Below are positions 49,919 to 59,480 of a stretch of DNA of 64,000 nucleotides, piece by piece. The DNA is from Ilyomonas sp963847085. GTDB taxonomy: Bacteria; Bacteroidota; Bacteroidia; Chitinophagales; Chitinophagaceae. The DNA is taken from positions 1 to 64,000 of the forward strand of contig CAWJYO010000005.1 in assembly GCA_963847085.1 (NCBI GenBank), in the 5' to 3' direction. A model generated the notes under the pieces. It was not told the DNA's origin. It was given only the letters and a program-made list of their open reading frames with translations, and ran no database searches. Every line of letters starts with the position of its first letter. Within the stretch, counting starts at the first letter, position 1. Both the position numbers and the translations under genes were made by a program.

Positions 49919-50764
49919 CTATTTATCTGCACTTATTACCAACGCACTGAAATCGAGCAACAAACCATTCTCCGTTTGAAAAGGCGCTACCATTGTTTCC
50001 AGTTCGCTTTTTATTTTTTGTTTGGTGGCATCATCTGCCTTGCTCATCGCATTTACCACCGGCGCAGCCACTTCATTCATCTGCGTCCACATATCAGCAA
50101 AGTTTTCATAATGGTTTTTTCCCACTATTTCCTGTTCCTCTACATTGGTGAATCCTGCATTTTGAAAAACAGATTTCATCAATCCTGGCTGCGCACATCG
50201 AAACATTCCCGGTGCGCCAGCCGGTGGTGGCGGAGCAGGAATGTTTTTATTGATAACACTCATTACACTACCAATCCAAACATTTTTTTGCGGCGAATAC
50301 CAAACGCTGGCTGCTATTTTTCCGTCCTGTTTCAGCACGCGAAACATTTCGTTTGCAGCCAACTGCATATCCGGAAAAAACATGAAGCCCATACGACAAC
50401 TTATCTTATCAAAACTTTCATCGGCAAAAGGCATTTCGCAGGCATCTCCTTGCTGTATGGTAAAATTTTCAATGCCTTGCTGCGCTGCTTTTCCCTTCGC
50501 AGTCTGGAGCATCTTATCCGAAATATCCAACGCTGTTACGCTTCCGTTTTTAGCAATGCCGGCGATGGTTAGACCAGGCTCGCCGGTACCCGATGCAATA
50601 TCAAGCACAGCATCGGTCTCTTTTATTTGCAATGCCTTAATAATAGCATCACCCATAGGTTGTAAAAAGTGCATCGTGTTGCCATCCCATTTTTTCCAAC
50701 CGGGCGAAAAGGTGTTCCATGTTGCTTGCTGCTGGTTACGGATTTCGGTAAGCATTGTTTCCAT
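49919..50764 (-). CDS. Class I SAM-dependent methyltransferase
   Basis: 281 residues. The Rossmann methyltransferase motifs are VLDIASGTGEPGLTIAG (SAM-binding), VTALDISDKML and DACEMPFADESFDKISCRMGFMFFPD, ending in the FRVLKQDGKIAASVW strand of UbiE/Coq5-type enzymes. A Pro-rich insertion (IPAPPPPAGAPGMF) sits in the C-terminal half. Substrate unknown. It is separated from crtY by 130 bp, with a motif relative between them. Confidence 0.85.
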   Translation of the reverse strand: METMLTEIRNQQQATWNTFSPGWKKWDGNTMHFLQPMGDAIIKALQIKETDAVLDIASGTGEPGLTIAGIAKNGSVTALDISDKMLQTAKGKAAQQGIENFTIQQGDACEMPFADESFDKISCRMGFMFFPDMQLAANEMFRVLKQDGKIAASVWYSPQKNVWIGSVMSVINKNIPAPPPPAGAPGMFRCAQPGLMKSVFQNAGFTNVEEQEIVGKNHYENFADMWTQMNEVAAPVVNAMSKADDATKQKIKSELETMVAPFQTENGLLLDFSALVISADK

Positions 50765-50863
50765 CTATGAAGGTTTAATTGTATAAAAGTAAGTTTTTGT
50801 TTATGAAATAGTGGCAAAAACAAAACGGCTGAAATACAAGTCCACAAAGAGATTTATGAAATG

Positions 50864-50901
50864 AAAAAGGGTTGAAGACAAACGCATCTTCAACCCTTTT
50901 T
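50864..50901. terminator. Bidirectional intrinsic terminator
   Basis: Perfect stem AAAAAGGGTTGAAGA / TCTTCAACCCTTTTT with an 8-base loop, flanked by motif copies at 50814 and 50920. It ends the Fe-S carrier transcript before the methyltransferase gene. Confidence 0.88.
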
Positions 50902-50931
50902 AAAGCTATAACTTTTCCTGCAAAAACAAAC

Positions 50932-51276
50932 TTACACTGCAAACGAACTGCCGCAACCGCAACTGCTGGAAGCGTTGGGGTTATTGAACATAAAGCCGCG
51001 ACTGTTCAATCCATCCTGCCAGTCAACCTGCATTCCGTACAAATACAATTCATGATTTTTGTTCATAATGCAAGGCACTTCGTTAATGGCAAATTCCATA
51101 TCATCGGGCTGCTGATCGTCGAAGCCAAGCACATAACTTAAGCCGCTGCATCCGCCGCCTTTTACGCCAACACGCAGTTTTTGAGCCGCATTAAAAACAG
51201 GCTCGCTCATCAATCTTTTTATTTCGGCAACAGCACCTTCGGTTAATGTTACCGGAGCGGTTTCAATCATTTCCAT
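50932..51276 (-). CDS. IscA/ErpA-type iron-sulfur cluster carrier
   Basis: 114 residues. The HesB/IscA fold has its three conserved Cys: KGGGCSGLSYVLGF and the C-terminal SSSCGCGSSFAV. The intervening FMFNNPNAS is diagnostic. It would carry [2Fe-2S] or [4Fe-4S] clusters to target enzymes. Intact; the dispersed motif (50920) abuts its stop codon. Confidence 0.93.
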   Translation of the reverse strand: MEMIETAPVTLTEGAVAEIKRLMSEPVFNAAQKLRVGVKGGGCSGLSYVLGFDDQQPDDMEFAINEVPCIMNKNHELYLYGMQVDWQDGLNSRGFMFNNPNASSSCGCGSSFAV

Positions 51277-51379
51277 ATTTCAAAATTACTACAAAACCAA
51301 ACGTTGATAGCTTCTCCAAATAATATTGCACAAAACATGACGTTTTGTTTACAATTACAAATCTTACTTTTATAAGCTT

Positions 51380-51889
51380 ATGACTTTCTTTTCGTCCAAC
51401 ACTGTTTTAATTATTATGGCCATCGTTGTTGTTGCGGTTGCTGTTTACATTTATACTTCCAAAGCTGCGCGAAATGACGAGAGCTCCAATGTTTCAGCCG
51501 CAACAGCACAAATACAGCTTAACGCTTATGAACGATTGATTTTATTGGTAGATAGAATTGCACTGCACAATTTAATTAGCCGGTTAAATCAGCCAAATGC
51601 CAGTGCCCGCGAGATGCAGCACTTGCTTACGCAAAGCATTAAAGATGAGTTTGAATACAACATTACCCAGCAAATTTATGTGAGCGCCGATGCCTGGAAT
51701 GCTGTAAAAAATCTGAAAGAACAAAACATGCTGGTGGTAAACCAGATTGGTGCTACACTTCCGGCAAATGCAACAGGTTTGGATTTGAACAAGTTTATAC
51801 TTGAATATTTAATGCACGATAAAAAAGGCTCGCTGCACGAAGTAGTAAGCGAAGTGCTGAGCTATGAAGCGAAGAGGTTATTGAAATAA
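51380..51889 (+). CDS. Conserved single-helix membrane protein, unknown function
   Basis: 169 residues with one N-terminal membrane helix (VLIIMAIVVVAVAVYIY), then a cytoplasmic helical domain: QLNAYERLILLVDRIALHNLISRL, FEYNITQQIYVSADAW and a C-terminal VVSEVLSYEAKRLL. I recognise the layout as common in Bacteroidota but know no function. Divergent from the Fe-S carrier gene. Confidence 0.8.
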   Translation: MTFFSSNTVLIIMAIVVVAVAVYIYTSKAARNDESSNVSAATAQIQLNAYERLILLVDRIALHNLISRLNQPNASAREMQHLLTQSIKDEFEYNITQQIYVSADAWNAVKNLKEQNMLVVNQIGATLPANATGLDLNKFILEYLMHDKKGSLHEVVSEVLSYEAKRLLK

Positions 51890-51916
51890 TGCTTTGGTTT
51901 TATGAAGTAAGATATT

Positions 51917-53011
51917 TTACAACTTTCCATATTTCATCCGATACAAAATCAACCACGAAATCACTTCGTTGTAAGTTTCCATTCCTTCGGGTTGATTATT
52001 TGCTTTTAAATAATTTCCATATAAATCGGTTACCAACGGTTCAAGTGGATTTTTATAACTGTTTATAAATTTCCTGTATGTTTTAATGTCGGCTTTTACT
52101 AAAGTATCCAACTGCTTATAATTGTTTCGTGCAGCGGTACTATCCATTAAAAACAATTCGCTGTTGGCATAGTTGAACAAATCAAAATAAACCGAGTATT
52201 GAAATCTTGGATCGGGTGCTGAAACGGCTGCCAGGTAACCCACAAAATTAGCTTCATCTTCAGTGGCATAACCTAACTGGTGCGCCATCTCATGACAGGT
52301 AACATAAGGCAATAAAAATTTGGGCAAACTGGTATTTACCTGTGCTTCACCACTAAACGGATTGTAATATCCTGAAAAGCCCAAATAATTTCCTACGGTA
52401 TTGTAGAAAGATGATTTTACACTCCTGTTTTGATAAGAAATAAACGGAAATTGTTTATGCAGATTTTGATAGGCCAATACCGCATTATCGGTAAACTTTT
52501 TATCGGTTGCAGTTAAGAGACGATCGGGCACCATTTTTCTTGCTGAATTGACATGGCTTAGCAATTCCTGTGTCAACGAAAACAAAAGCTCTTTCGATAC
52601 ATTTTGTTTTTGAAGCCCCAACTGATAAGCAATTCCTCTGCGGTTGTAATTCAATCCCCATAAGACATTGAATACAATATAAACAAGTAGTATAACAGAA
52701 AGAAGCTTGCGAAAAGCAGCACCCCATTTTTGTTTGGTCAATTGTTTTTTAAAGAGAAGTTGAACAAAGCGAATCACTTTTATCAGTAACCACAAAGCCG
52801 CTACAAAATACAAGATATCGCCAACGCTGAATGGCAGCCATCCAAATACAATTCGCAATGTACGGCTGATGAAAATATAGAAGCCATTGGAGTAATATTG
52901 CTCAATCAAATGGCTGTTGAGTGAAAGCAATTTAATGAGCAGTGCAACAATAAAAAGAATTCCGATTTGTATCCATTGTTGTTTTGCTTTTGGCTGCTTC
53001 ATCATCGGCAA
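51917..53011 (-). CDS. DUF3810 family membrane protein with HExxH motif
   Basis: 364 residues. Three or four membrane helices lie in the first 120 residues, then an extracytoplasmic domain with TCHEMAHQLGYATEDEANF. HEMAH with the downstream EDEANF is a zinc-peptidase-like pattern (gluzincin). YNTVGNYLGFSGYYNPFSGEAQV is also typical of DUF3810. Proteolysis has not been shown for the family, so this is inference. Confidence 0.85.
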   Translation of the reverse strand: MPMMKQPKAKQQWIQIGILFIVALLIKLLSLNSHLIEQYYSNGFYIFISRTLRIVFGWLPFSVGDILYFVAALWLLIKVIRFVQLLFKKQLTKQKWGAAFRKLLSVILLVYIVFNVLWGLNYNRRGIAYQLGLQKQNVSKELLFSLTQELLSHVNSARKMVPDRLLTATDKKFTDNAVLAYQNLHKQFPFISYQNRSVKSSFYNTVGNYLGFSGYYNPFSGEAQVNTSLPKFLLPYVTCHEMAHQLGYATEDEANFVGYLAAVSAPDPRFQYSVYFDLFNYANSELFLMDSTAARNNYKQLDTLVKADIKTYRKFINSYKNPLEPLVTDLYGNYLKANNQPEGMETYNEVISWLILYRMKYGKL

Positions 53012-53070
53012 ACTTATACCGGACGGCGATTTGTTTTTACATCAATATTGAGATTTATTTTCTGCAGATG

Positions 53071-54051
53071 TTATTTTGGTTTTGTTTCGCCAGTATCTGC
53101 CTCTTTCACCTGTTTGCCATTTTGATTTTGCAACGAACCCTTGTTTTCCACTTCTACCTGTTCAATAAACACAGCATAATCATTTGGATAAATGTGTCGC
53201 CCGATGGCTTGCGCATAATTGCGCGTAAACAACGCTCCAAAATATAAAATGATTGAAGAATAATACACCCATAACAGCACAATAATCATAGAACCGGCAG
53301 CTCCGAAAGCCGAGCCTGGATTGCTTTTGTTGATATACAAGCTGATGGCGAACTTACCAATCATAAACAAAATGGCAGTAGTAACCGCGCCAACCCGAAC
53401 GTCTTTCCATTTTACATCGGCATCGGGCAAAAATTTAAAAATGATAGCAAATAAAACCGAGATGGCAAGCAGTGTTATTGCCACATTGACGATATAACTG
53501 ATAAACAAAGTATCTTTTGGTAAAAACCTTTCGAGCCGGTGCGAAAGTGCATCAACCAGGTAGTTAATGAGTAATGATACCAAAGCAATAAAACCTAAAC
53601 TAATGATAAGCGAAAAACTGATTAGCCGTATTTTCAGCATTTGCAAAATGCCGCTTTTTTTAGGTTTGATTTTTAAGTTCCATAACAAATTGATAGACGA
53701 TTGAATTTCGGCAAATACGCCGGTTGCTGAAAAAAGAAGTGCAATGATACCTACAACTGAGGCAAATGTAAAGCTGGGCGAAAGAGAAGCTTTCGTGATA
53801 ATCTGCTGAATAGAAGCTGCCGCATCGCTTCCTACCACATTTTTGATTTGTCCATAAATCTGTCCTTGTGCATGTGCAGCTTGCCTTCCATAAAAAAAGC
53901 TAACAATACTAATCAGAACAATCAGCATAGGCGCAAGCGCAAATACAGTGTAATAGGCCAGTGCAGCACTTAGTTTTAAAACGTTATAATTACCAAAATC
54001 GCTACCCGATTGTTTGAAAGTCGTCCAAATATTTTTTATTTTCAATTGCAT
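53071..54051 (-). CDS. YihY/UPF0761 family inner-membrane protein
   Basis: 326 residues with six membrane helices and the YihY signature: LSAALAYYTVFALAPMLIVL, GVFAEIQSSINLLWN, FLPDADVKWKDVRVGAVTTA and GAAGSMIIVLLWVYYSSIILYFGA. Once called ribonuclease BN, the family is now regarded as a membrane protein of unknown transport role. The 1-bp gap to the MazG-like gene upstream implies coupling. The charged C-terminal tail is variable. Confidence 0.9.
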   Translation of the reverse strand: MQLKIKNIWTTFKQSGSDFGNYNVLKLSAALAYYTVFALAPMLIVLISIVSFFYGRQAAHAQGQIYGQIKNVVGSDAAASIQQIITKASLSPSFTFASVVGIIALLFSATGVFAEIQSSINLLWNLKIKPKKSGILQMLKIRLISFSLIISLGFIALVSLLINYLVDALSHRLERFLPKDTLFISYIVNVAITLLAISVLFAIIFKFLPDADVKWKDVRVGAVTTAILFMIGKFAISLYINKSNPGSAFGAAGSMIIVLLWVYYSSIILYFGALFTRNYAQAIGRHIYPNDYAVFIEQVEVENKGSLQNQNGKQVKEADTGETKPK

Positions 54052-54052
54052 A

Positions 54053-54379
54053 CTACTTCAGTTTTTCATTGTTTTTGTGCCGGTTCGCATCGCGTTTTGT
54101 TTTCTTTTCAAAATTGTTTTGTAAAGCTTCAGTTAAGTTTACTCCGGTTTGATTTGCTAAGCAAATCAACACCCACAATACGTCTGCCATTTCATCCGCA
54201 AGGTTTGTTTTTGCCTCAATTTCCTTACTGCTTTGCTCGCCGTACCTGCGCACCATTATGCGACTTAATTCACCCACTTCTTCCATTAATATGCCAAGGT
54301 TGGTAAGCTCGTTAAAGTAACGAACCCCAATGGTTTGTATCCATTCATCTACCTGCTGCTGCGCTTGTTCTATAGTCAT
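54053..54379 (-). CDS. MazG-like nucleotide pyrophosphohydrolase
   Basis: 108 residues. The all-alpha NTP-PPase signature is present: metal-binding EEVGELSRIMVRRYGE and, further on, NLADEMADVLWVLICLAN (ExxE...ExxD). It would hydrolyse non-canonical NTPs or dCTP-like substrates to NMP. Operon with YihY, 1 bp apart. A dispersed-motif copy (54204) is in the coding sequence. Confidence 0.9.
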   Translation of the reverse strand: MTIEQAQQQVDEWIQTIGVRYFNELTNLGILMEEVGELSRIMVRRYGEQSSKEIEAKTNLADEMADVLWVLICLANQTGVNLTEALQNNFEKKTKRDANRHKNNEKLK

Positions 54380-54437
54380 GTGTGAAGAGGTATTTTTGAT
54401 GGGAAGAGAAGTAAATTTTTATATAATAATTGAGGTC

Positions 54438-54656
54438 GCCGTCATTCCGCAAATACCCTCAATACGACGATGAAGCGGAATCAAATCTGTGAGGGCTTTG
54501 TGCGGAATCTGCTCATTCTAATTCGAATCAGTCTTTCTAATGTAAACATTCCTATTTCATTTAACATCTTCACTAATCAGTCATCAGATTCCGCACAAAG
54601 CCGCTTGCATCAGCGATTATTGGGCAAAACTAAACGGCGGCAATTGCGGAATGACG
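54438..54656. repeat. Nested inverted repeats (GTCATTCCGCAA and GTGCGGAATCTG)
   Basis: Outer arms: CGTCATTCCGCAA at 54440 and its complement TTGCGGAATGACG at 54644-54656. Inner arms: an 18-bp perfect pair, 54494-54511 and 54585-54602. The word GCCGTCATTCCGCAA recurs once at 61441. It fills the gap between the MazG-like start and the lysS stop; no open frame. Confidence 0.75.
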
Positions 54657-54658
54657 AA

Positions 54659-56173
54659 TTATATTTTCTCCGGCCGCATTTGCGGAAACAGCAACACATC
54701 TTGAATGCTCACCTGGTTGGTCATCATCATTACAAGCCTGTCAATGCCAATGCCAATGCCACTTGCAGGCGGCATACCATATTCCAGAGCACGAAGAAAA
54801 TCAAAATCAATGTACATCGCTTCCTGGTCGCCACGCTCTAACAATTTGGCTTGTTCTTCAAAGCGGGCGCGTTGGTCAATCGGGTCGTTCAGTTCGCTGT
54901 ATGCATTGGCAATTTCTTTTCCGTTGATCATCAGTTCAAAACGTTCCACCAAGCCCTTCTTACTGCGGTGCTTTTTGGTAAGCGGACTCATCTCCACGGG
55001 ATAATCAATAATAAATGTAGGTTGGATATATTTTGATTCGGATGTGTTGCTGAATATCTCATCCACCAGCTTTCCTTTGCCCATGCTTTTATCCGTTTCA
55101 ATGTTCAGCTTTTTGCATGTTTCCAAAAGTTCCGCTTCATTCATTTCGCTTACATCAATGCCCGTGTTTTCTTTTATCGCATCCAAAAGTGCAATGCGTT
55201 TGAAAGGAGCTTTGAATGAAATGATGTTATCGCCAAGCGGCACATCGGTAGTGCCGTGAAGCGCAATGGCAATGCGTTCCATCAGTTGCTCGGTGGTTTC
55301 CATCATCCAGAAATAATCTTTGTAAGCCGTGTACCATTCCAGTACGGTAAACTCAGGATTGTGCGTTCTGTCCATGCCTTCGTTGCGGAAGTTGCGGCTG
55401 AATTCATACACCCAATCGAAACCGCCAACAATCAATCGTTTTAAATACAGTTCATTGGCAATGCGCAAATAAAACGGCACATCCAGCGCATTGTGATGCG
55501 TAACAAAAGGTCGCGCAATGGCGCCACCCGGAATGCTTTGCAGCACCGGCGTATCTACTTCAATGGCACCGCGTTCGTTTAAAAAATCGCGGATGGTATT
55601 GATGAGTTTGGTGCGTTGCAAAAACACAGTTTTAACATCTGGGTTGATGATTAAATCAGCGTACCGCTGGCGATATTTGAATTCGGGATCGGTAACGGCA
55701 TCATACACATTGCCCTGCTCGTCGCGCTTTACAACCGGCAAAGGTTTTAGCGATTTTGCCAGTAAGGTAACGGTTTGTGCATGAACTGAAGTTTCACCTG
55801 TTCTGGTGATAAAAACAAACCCGGTTGCGCCAATAATATCGCCCAAATCAGCACCTTTTACTACGGCATCAAACAAGGTTTTGTCATCACCCAGGCAAAT
55901 GTCATCGCGCTTTATGTAAAGCTGAATAATGCCTTTGCTGTCCTGTATTTTAATAAAAAAAACTTTGCCTTTATCGTTGATGCTCATGATGCGGCCTGCA
56001 ACGGTAACCTATGCAAACTGATCTTTGTTTTCATCGGAAAATTGCTGTTTGATATCAGCCGAATAATGCGATACGGGATACAATGCCGCCGGATACGCAT
56101 CAATGCCTTTGGCTTCTAACTGTGCCAGTTTTTCCCGTCTGATGCCTTCCTGTTCGGATAATTGATGATTCAT
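54659..56173 (-). CDS. lysS: Lysyl-tRNA synthetase, class II, with an in-frame TAG
   Basis: About 505 residues from ATG 56173. After 54 residues an in-frame TAG at 56009-56011 interrupts a region that otherwise reads DQFA-stop-VTVAGRIMSIND, which is the start of the OB-fold. Beyond it are class II motifs: FRNFRNEGMDRTHNPEFT (motif 2), YDAVTDPEFKYRQRYADL and GIGIGIDRLVMMMTN (motif 3). The enzyme is essential, so the TAG is probably a base-call error, not a real stop. Its C terminus abuts the nested inverted repeat. Confidence 0.88.
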
Positions 56174-56204
56174 AAGTTATAATAAAAAGTGGGCAAAGAT
56201 AAAT

Positions 56205-56590
56205 GATGCAAGAATCAAGCTACAAGAATCAAGGAACAAGATACAAGAGCTAAGACTATAAATACAAGGAACAAGAATCAAGGAACAAGTTCAAAGAACA
56301 AGATTCAGGTTAAGGAGCAAAAAAGAAAATGCAATTGTGAGATAATAAATCACTTGAACCTTTGTTTCTTCGTTCCATCGGAACGTTAGGCGGATAGCAG
56401 AAGAAGAAAATAAAAGTGGAAATGGCGTTCCATCGGAACGCTACTCTTACACGATGAACAAAATTTCGGCAAAAACAAAATCACGAACAATCACAATATC
56501 ATTTGTTTATAAAATTGTATTCTTGAACCCTAATACTTGTGTATTCCTGAACTTTGATCTTGATCTTGTCTCTTAATACTTGATACTTGA
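56205..56590. repeat. Degenerate word-array hairpin with central dispersed motif
   Basis: Left side about 56205-56310: CAAGAATCAAG/GAACAAG words. Right side about 56520-56590: their complements (CTTGATCTTG, ACTTGATACTTG). Between them are two palindromes, CGTTCCATCGGAACG (56371) and GCGTTCCATCGGAACGC (56425), and a motif copy at 56469. The 423-bp gap between lysS and kdsB has no gene, but must hold both promoters. Confidence 0.6.
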
Positions 56591-56596
56591 CTTGTT

Positions 56597-57321
56597 ATGA
56601 TTACAAAAATGGCATTCATACCGGCACGTTATGCAGCTACCCGATTTCCGGGAAAGCTGATGCAGATGCTGGGCGATAAAACGATCATTCGCAGAACCTA
56701 CGAAAACACAGTAGCTACAGGTTTGTTTGATGATGTGTGGGTGGTAACTGACAGTGAAATTATTTATGACGAAATACCCAGCACGGCGGTAAAGCGATGA
56801 TGAGCAACCAACAACACGAAAGCGGCAGCGACCGCATTGCAGAAGCGGTTGCTAATATGAATGTTGATATTATTCTGAACGTGCAGGGCGATGAGCCATT
56901 TGTGCAACGCGAGCCATTACAAAAATTATTGCAGGTATTTGAAGGTGAAGAAGGCAACCATGTGCAAGTGGCAAGTATGATGCAAATCTTCACAAAAACA
57001 AATAGGGTAGAAAACCCTAACAACGTAAAAGTGGTGGTTGATAACAACATGAATTCATTGTTGTTTAGTCGTTCCATAATTCCATACAACCGGGCAAATA
57101 CTGAAGTGGATTATTATCATCACATTGGCGTGTATGCCTTTCGCAAAGCGGCGTTGATGAACTTTACAAACTGGCAGATGACGCCTTTGGAAAAGGCTGA
57201 AAAGATTGAATGCTTGCGGTATTTGGAACATGGCATTCCTCTAAAAATGGTGCTGGTTCATTTTAAAGGCGTTGGTATAGATACACCGGAAGATTTGGAA
57301 ATGGCAAAACAATATTTGTAA
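56597..57321 (+). CDS. kdsB: 3-deoxy-manno-octulosonate cytidylyltransferase (one frameshift)
   Basis: About 241 residues. FIPARYAATRFPGKLM (nucleotide-binding), the GGKAMMSNQQHESGSDRIAEA block after a frame repair near 56785, IILNVQGDEPFV and the C-terminal KGVGIDTPEDLEMAK are KdsB hallmarks. It activates Kdo as CMP-Kdo for lipopolysaccharide core assembly. One missing base in the HGG region breaks it; the gene is normally essential. Confidence 0.9.
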
Positions 57322-57452
57322 AAAAGCTTCGAGCTGCGAGCTATGAGCTGCGAGTAAGAAAAATGAAGCAAAAACAAACTTGATGCACCGCTTGCAGCTC
57401 AAAACTCAAGCTCACCGCTTGTGGCTTATAGCTCTTAACTTGCAGCTTTTTT
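57320..57452. repeat. Imperfect hairpin of GAGCTGCGAG words with dispersed motif in the loop
   Basis: Left arm from 57322: AAAAAGCTTCGAGCTGCGAG and continuing GAGCTATGAGC. Right arm to 57452: CTTATAGCTCTTAACTTGCA and GCTTTTTT. The motif GCAAAAACAAAC is in the loop at 57368. It fills the whole gap between kdsB and the nitrilase gene and may end kdsB transcription. Confidence 0.6.
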
Positions 57453-58262
57453 ATGCAATCATCACTCACCATTACAATTATACAAACCAATTTGCATTGG
57501 GAAGACAAAGCTGCCAATCTTGCCATGCTTCATCAAAAAATAATGAGCATCGAAGAGAAAACAGAACTGGTGATTCTGCCTGAAATGTTCAGCACCGGCT
57601 TCAGCATGAAAGCTGAAGAACTTGCTGAAGCGATGGATGGAGAAACCGTGCAATGGATGAAAAATATCGCGCAGCAAAAAAGAATCATTCTCACCGGAAG
57701 CCTGATCATTAAAGAAGAGGCCAACTATTACAACCGTTTAATCTGGATGTTACCCAACGGCTCGTATGGCTGTTACAACAAGCGCCATTTATTTGGCTAC
57801 GCCGAAGAAGACAAGCATTATACGGCAGGCAATAAACGATTGATAACATCAGTAAAAGGATGGAAAATCAACACGCAAATTTGTTACGATCTGCGTTTCC
57901 CCGTTTGGTCTCGCCAAGCTCCTTCACAAGCTGAAATGAAAGGTAACGAAGATGAGTATGATGTGCTGCTATATGTTGCTAATTGGCCTGAACGCCGCAA
58001 TAGCGCATGGCAAACATTGCTAACAGCACGTGCTATCGAAAACCAGTGTTATGTAATTGGTGTGAACCGTGTAGGTCTGGATGGCAACAATATTGCACAT
58101 TGCGGCAACAGTATGGTTGTAGATGCGTTAGGAAATGTGTTGTATTGCAAAGCTGGTGAAGAAGATATTGTTACCATTACACTGCAAAAACAAAACCTGC
58201 TCGACATCAGAAATGGCTTTCCATTCTTGCGCGACAGAGATAATTTTACCATCCATACATGA
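57453..58262 (+). CDS. Nitrilase-superfamily amidohydrolase (omega-amidase-like)
   Basis: 269 residues. The catalytic triad is Glu in VILPEMFSTGFSM, Lys in YNKRHLFGYAEED and Cys in NTQICYDLRFPVW. The last motif, with DLRFP, is that of the YafV/Nit2 omega-amidase branch, which hydrolyses alpha-ketoglutaramate or similar. Its TGA overlaps the nagA ATG in ATGA (58259-58262), so the two are translationally coupled. A dispersed-motif copy (58184) encodes part of the tail. Confidence 0.88.
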   Translation: MQSSLTITIIQTNLHWEDKAANLAMLHQKIMSIEEKTELVILPEMFSTGFSMKAEELAEAMDGETVQWMKNIAQQKRIILTGSLIIKEEANYYNRLIWMLPNGSYGCYNKRHLFGYAEEDKHYTAGNKRLITSVKGWKINTQICYDLRFPVWSRQAPSQAEMKGNEDEYDVLLYVANWPERRNSAWQTLLTARAIENQCYVIGVNRVGLDGNNIAHCGNSMVVDALGNVLYCKAGEEDIVTITLQKQNLLDIRNGFPFLRDRDNFTIHT

Positions 58263-59384
58263 ATACAAAAAAAGCTTACATCGCCGGTACCGTTTACACA
58301 GGAACAGATTGGTTGCGCCATCACGCCGTTTTGGTTAATGAGGGAATGATAGAAGGTTTAGTGCCGTCTATTGCTGTACCCGAAAATTATGCAAAAGAAG
58401 CTTTTGGCGACGATGCTTCTATTGCACCGGCTTTTATTGATCTTCAGATTTACGGTGCTTATGAACCGATTACTGGCTTTGTATCCTGATGCATTTACGG
58501 TAAGTGAAATCGTGCGGTATTGTAAAGAAGGCGGTGCTGCCTGGTGTATGCCAACGGTTGCCACCAACCCTTATCCAATTATCTTCAAGTGCATTGATGC
58601 GGTAAAAGAATACTGGCAGCAAGGCGGCAAAAGCGCATTGGGCCTGCATGTGGAAGGTCCCTGGATTAGCCCTGAGCAGCGAGGTGCACACAATGCCGAC
58701 TGGATATTTTCGCCTACCGTTGAACAGGCAAGAGAGCTGCTGGAGTATGGCAAAGGCGTTATTAAAATGATTACGGTTGCTCCGGAAGTTTGCTCGCTTG
58801 AAGTGATTGAACTGATTCAATCGTACAACGTAATTGTTTCGGCAGGTCATAGCAATGCCACGTATGAGGAAGCAACCCATGCATTCGACAACTGGGGCAT
58901 TAACACCGTAACGCATTTGTACAATGCCATGAGCCCATTGCATCATCGCAAGCCAGGACTGGTGGGCGCAACATTTTTACACCCGATAGTAAGAGCTGCC
59001 ATTATTCCTGATGGTTACCATGTTGACTTTGCTGCCATTCGCATTGCTAAAAAAATGTTGGGGAACCGCTTGTTTGCTATTACGGATGCTGTTACTACCA
59101 CAACAGAAGGTTATTACCAGCACAAATTTGAAGGCGACCGTTATACATCCAACGGCATCTTAAGCGGCTCGGCATTAAACATGCACAAAGCGTTTGTAAA
59201 CCTGGTTCAAAAAGCGGCTGTTCCTGTTGAAGAAGCCCTGCGTATGTGCAGTTTGTATCCGGCGCATGTACTGAAGAAAAGTGATGAAATTGCACTGCTG
59301 AAAAATGACTATCCGGCAGCGATGATTGTGCTGGATAAAGAGTTGAATTTGGTGAAGATGATTGGTGAGAGCTACGAGTTGTGA
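58259..59384 (+). CDS. nagA: N-acetylglucosamine-6-phosphate deacetylase (one frameshift)
   Basis: About 375 residues. AFIDLQIYGA, the metal ligand Glu in GLHVEGPWISPEQRGAH, His in VSAGHSNATYEEA and VTHLYNAMSPLHHRKPG, and catalytic Asp in FAITDAVTTTTEG are NagA landmarks. It removes the acetyl group in aminosugar recycling or chitin use. A break near 58470 separates the first 70 residues. Coupled to the nitrilase gene by ATGA. Confidence 0.9.
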
Positions 59385-59480
59385 GCATCGAGCTACGAGC
59401 TACAAGTAAAAAAGTGGCAAAAACAAACCTCAACATTTATTGCTCATAGCTCATGGCTCGTAGCTCTATAGCTTGCAGCT
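59385..59480. repeat. Imperfect hairpin of GAGCTACGAG words with dispersed motif in the loop
   Basis: Left: GAGCTACGAGTTGTGAGCAT and GAGCTACGAGCTACAAG. Right: GCTCATAGCTCATGGCTCGT and AGCTCTATAGCTTGCAGC. Motif GCAAAAACAAAC in the loop at 59417. It lies between convergent nagA and the acetyltransferase-like gene, so may serve as a two-way terminator. Confidence 0.6.

Noticed and set aside
56009..56011. TAG recoding (amber suppression or alternative code)
   Set aside because: TAG is used as a normal stop elsewhere in the window (for example 866-868 and 39221-39223).
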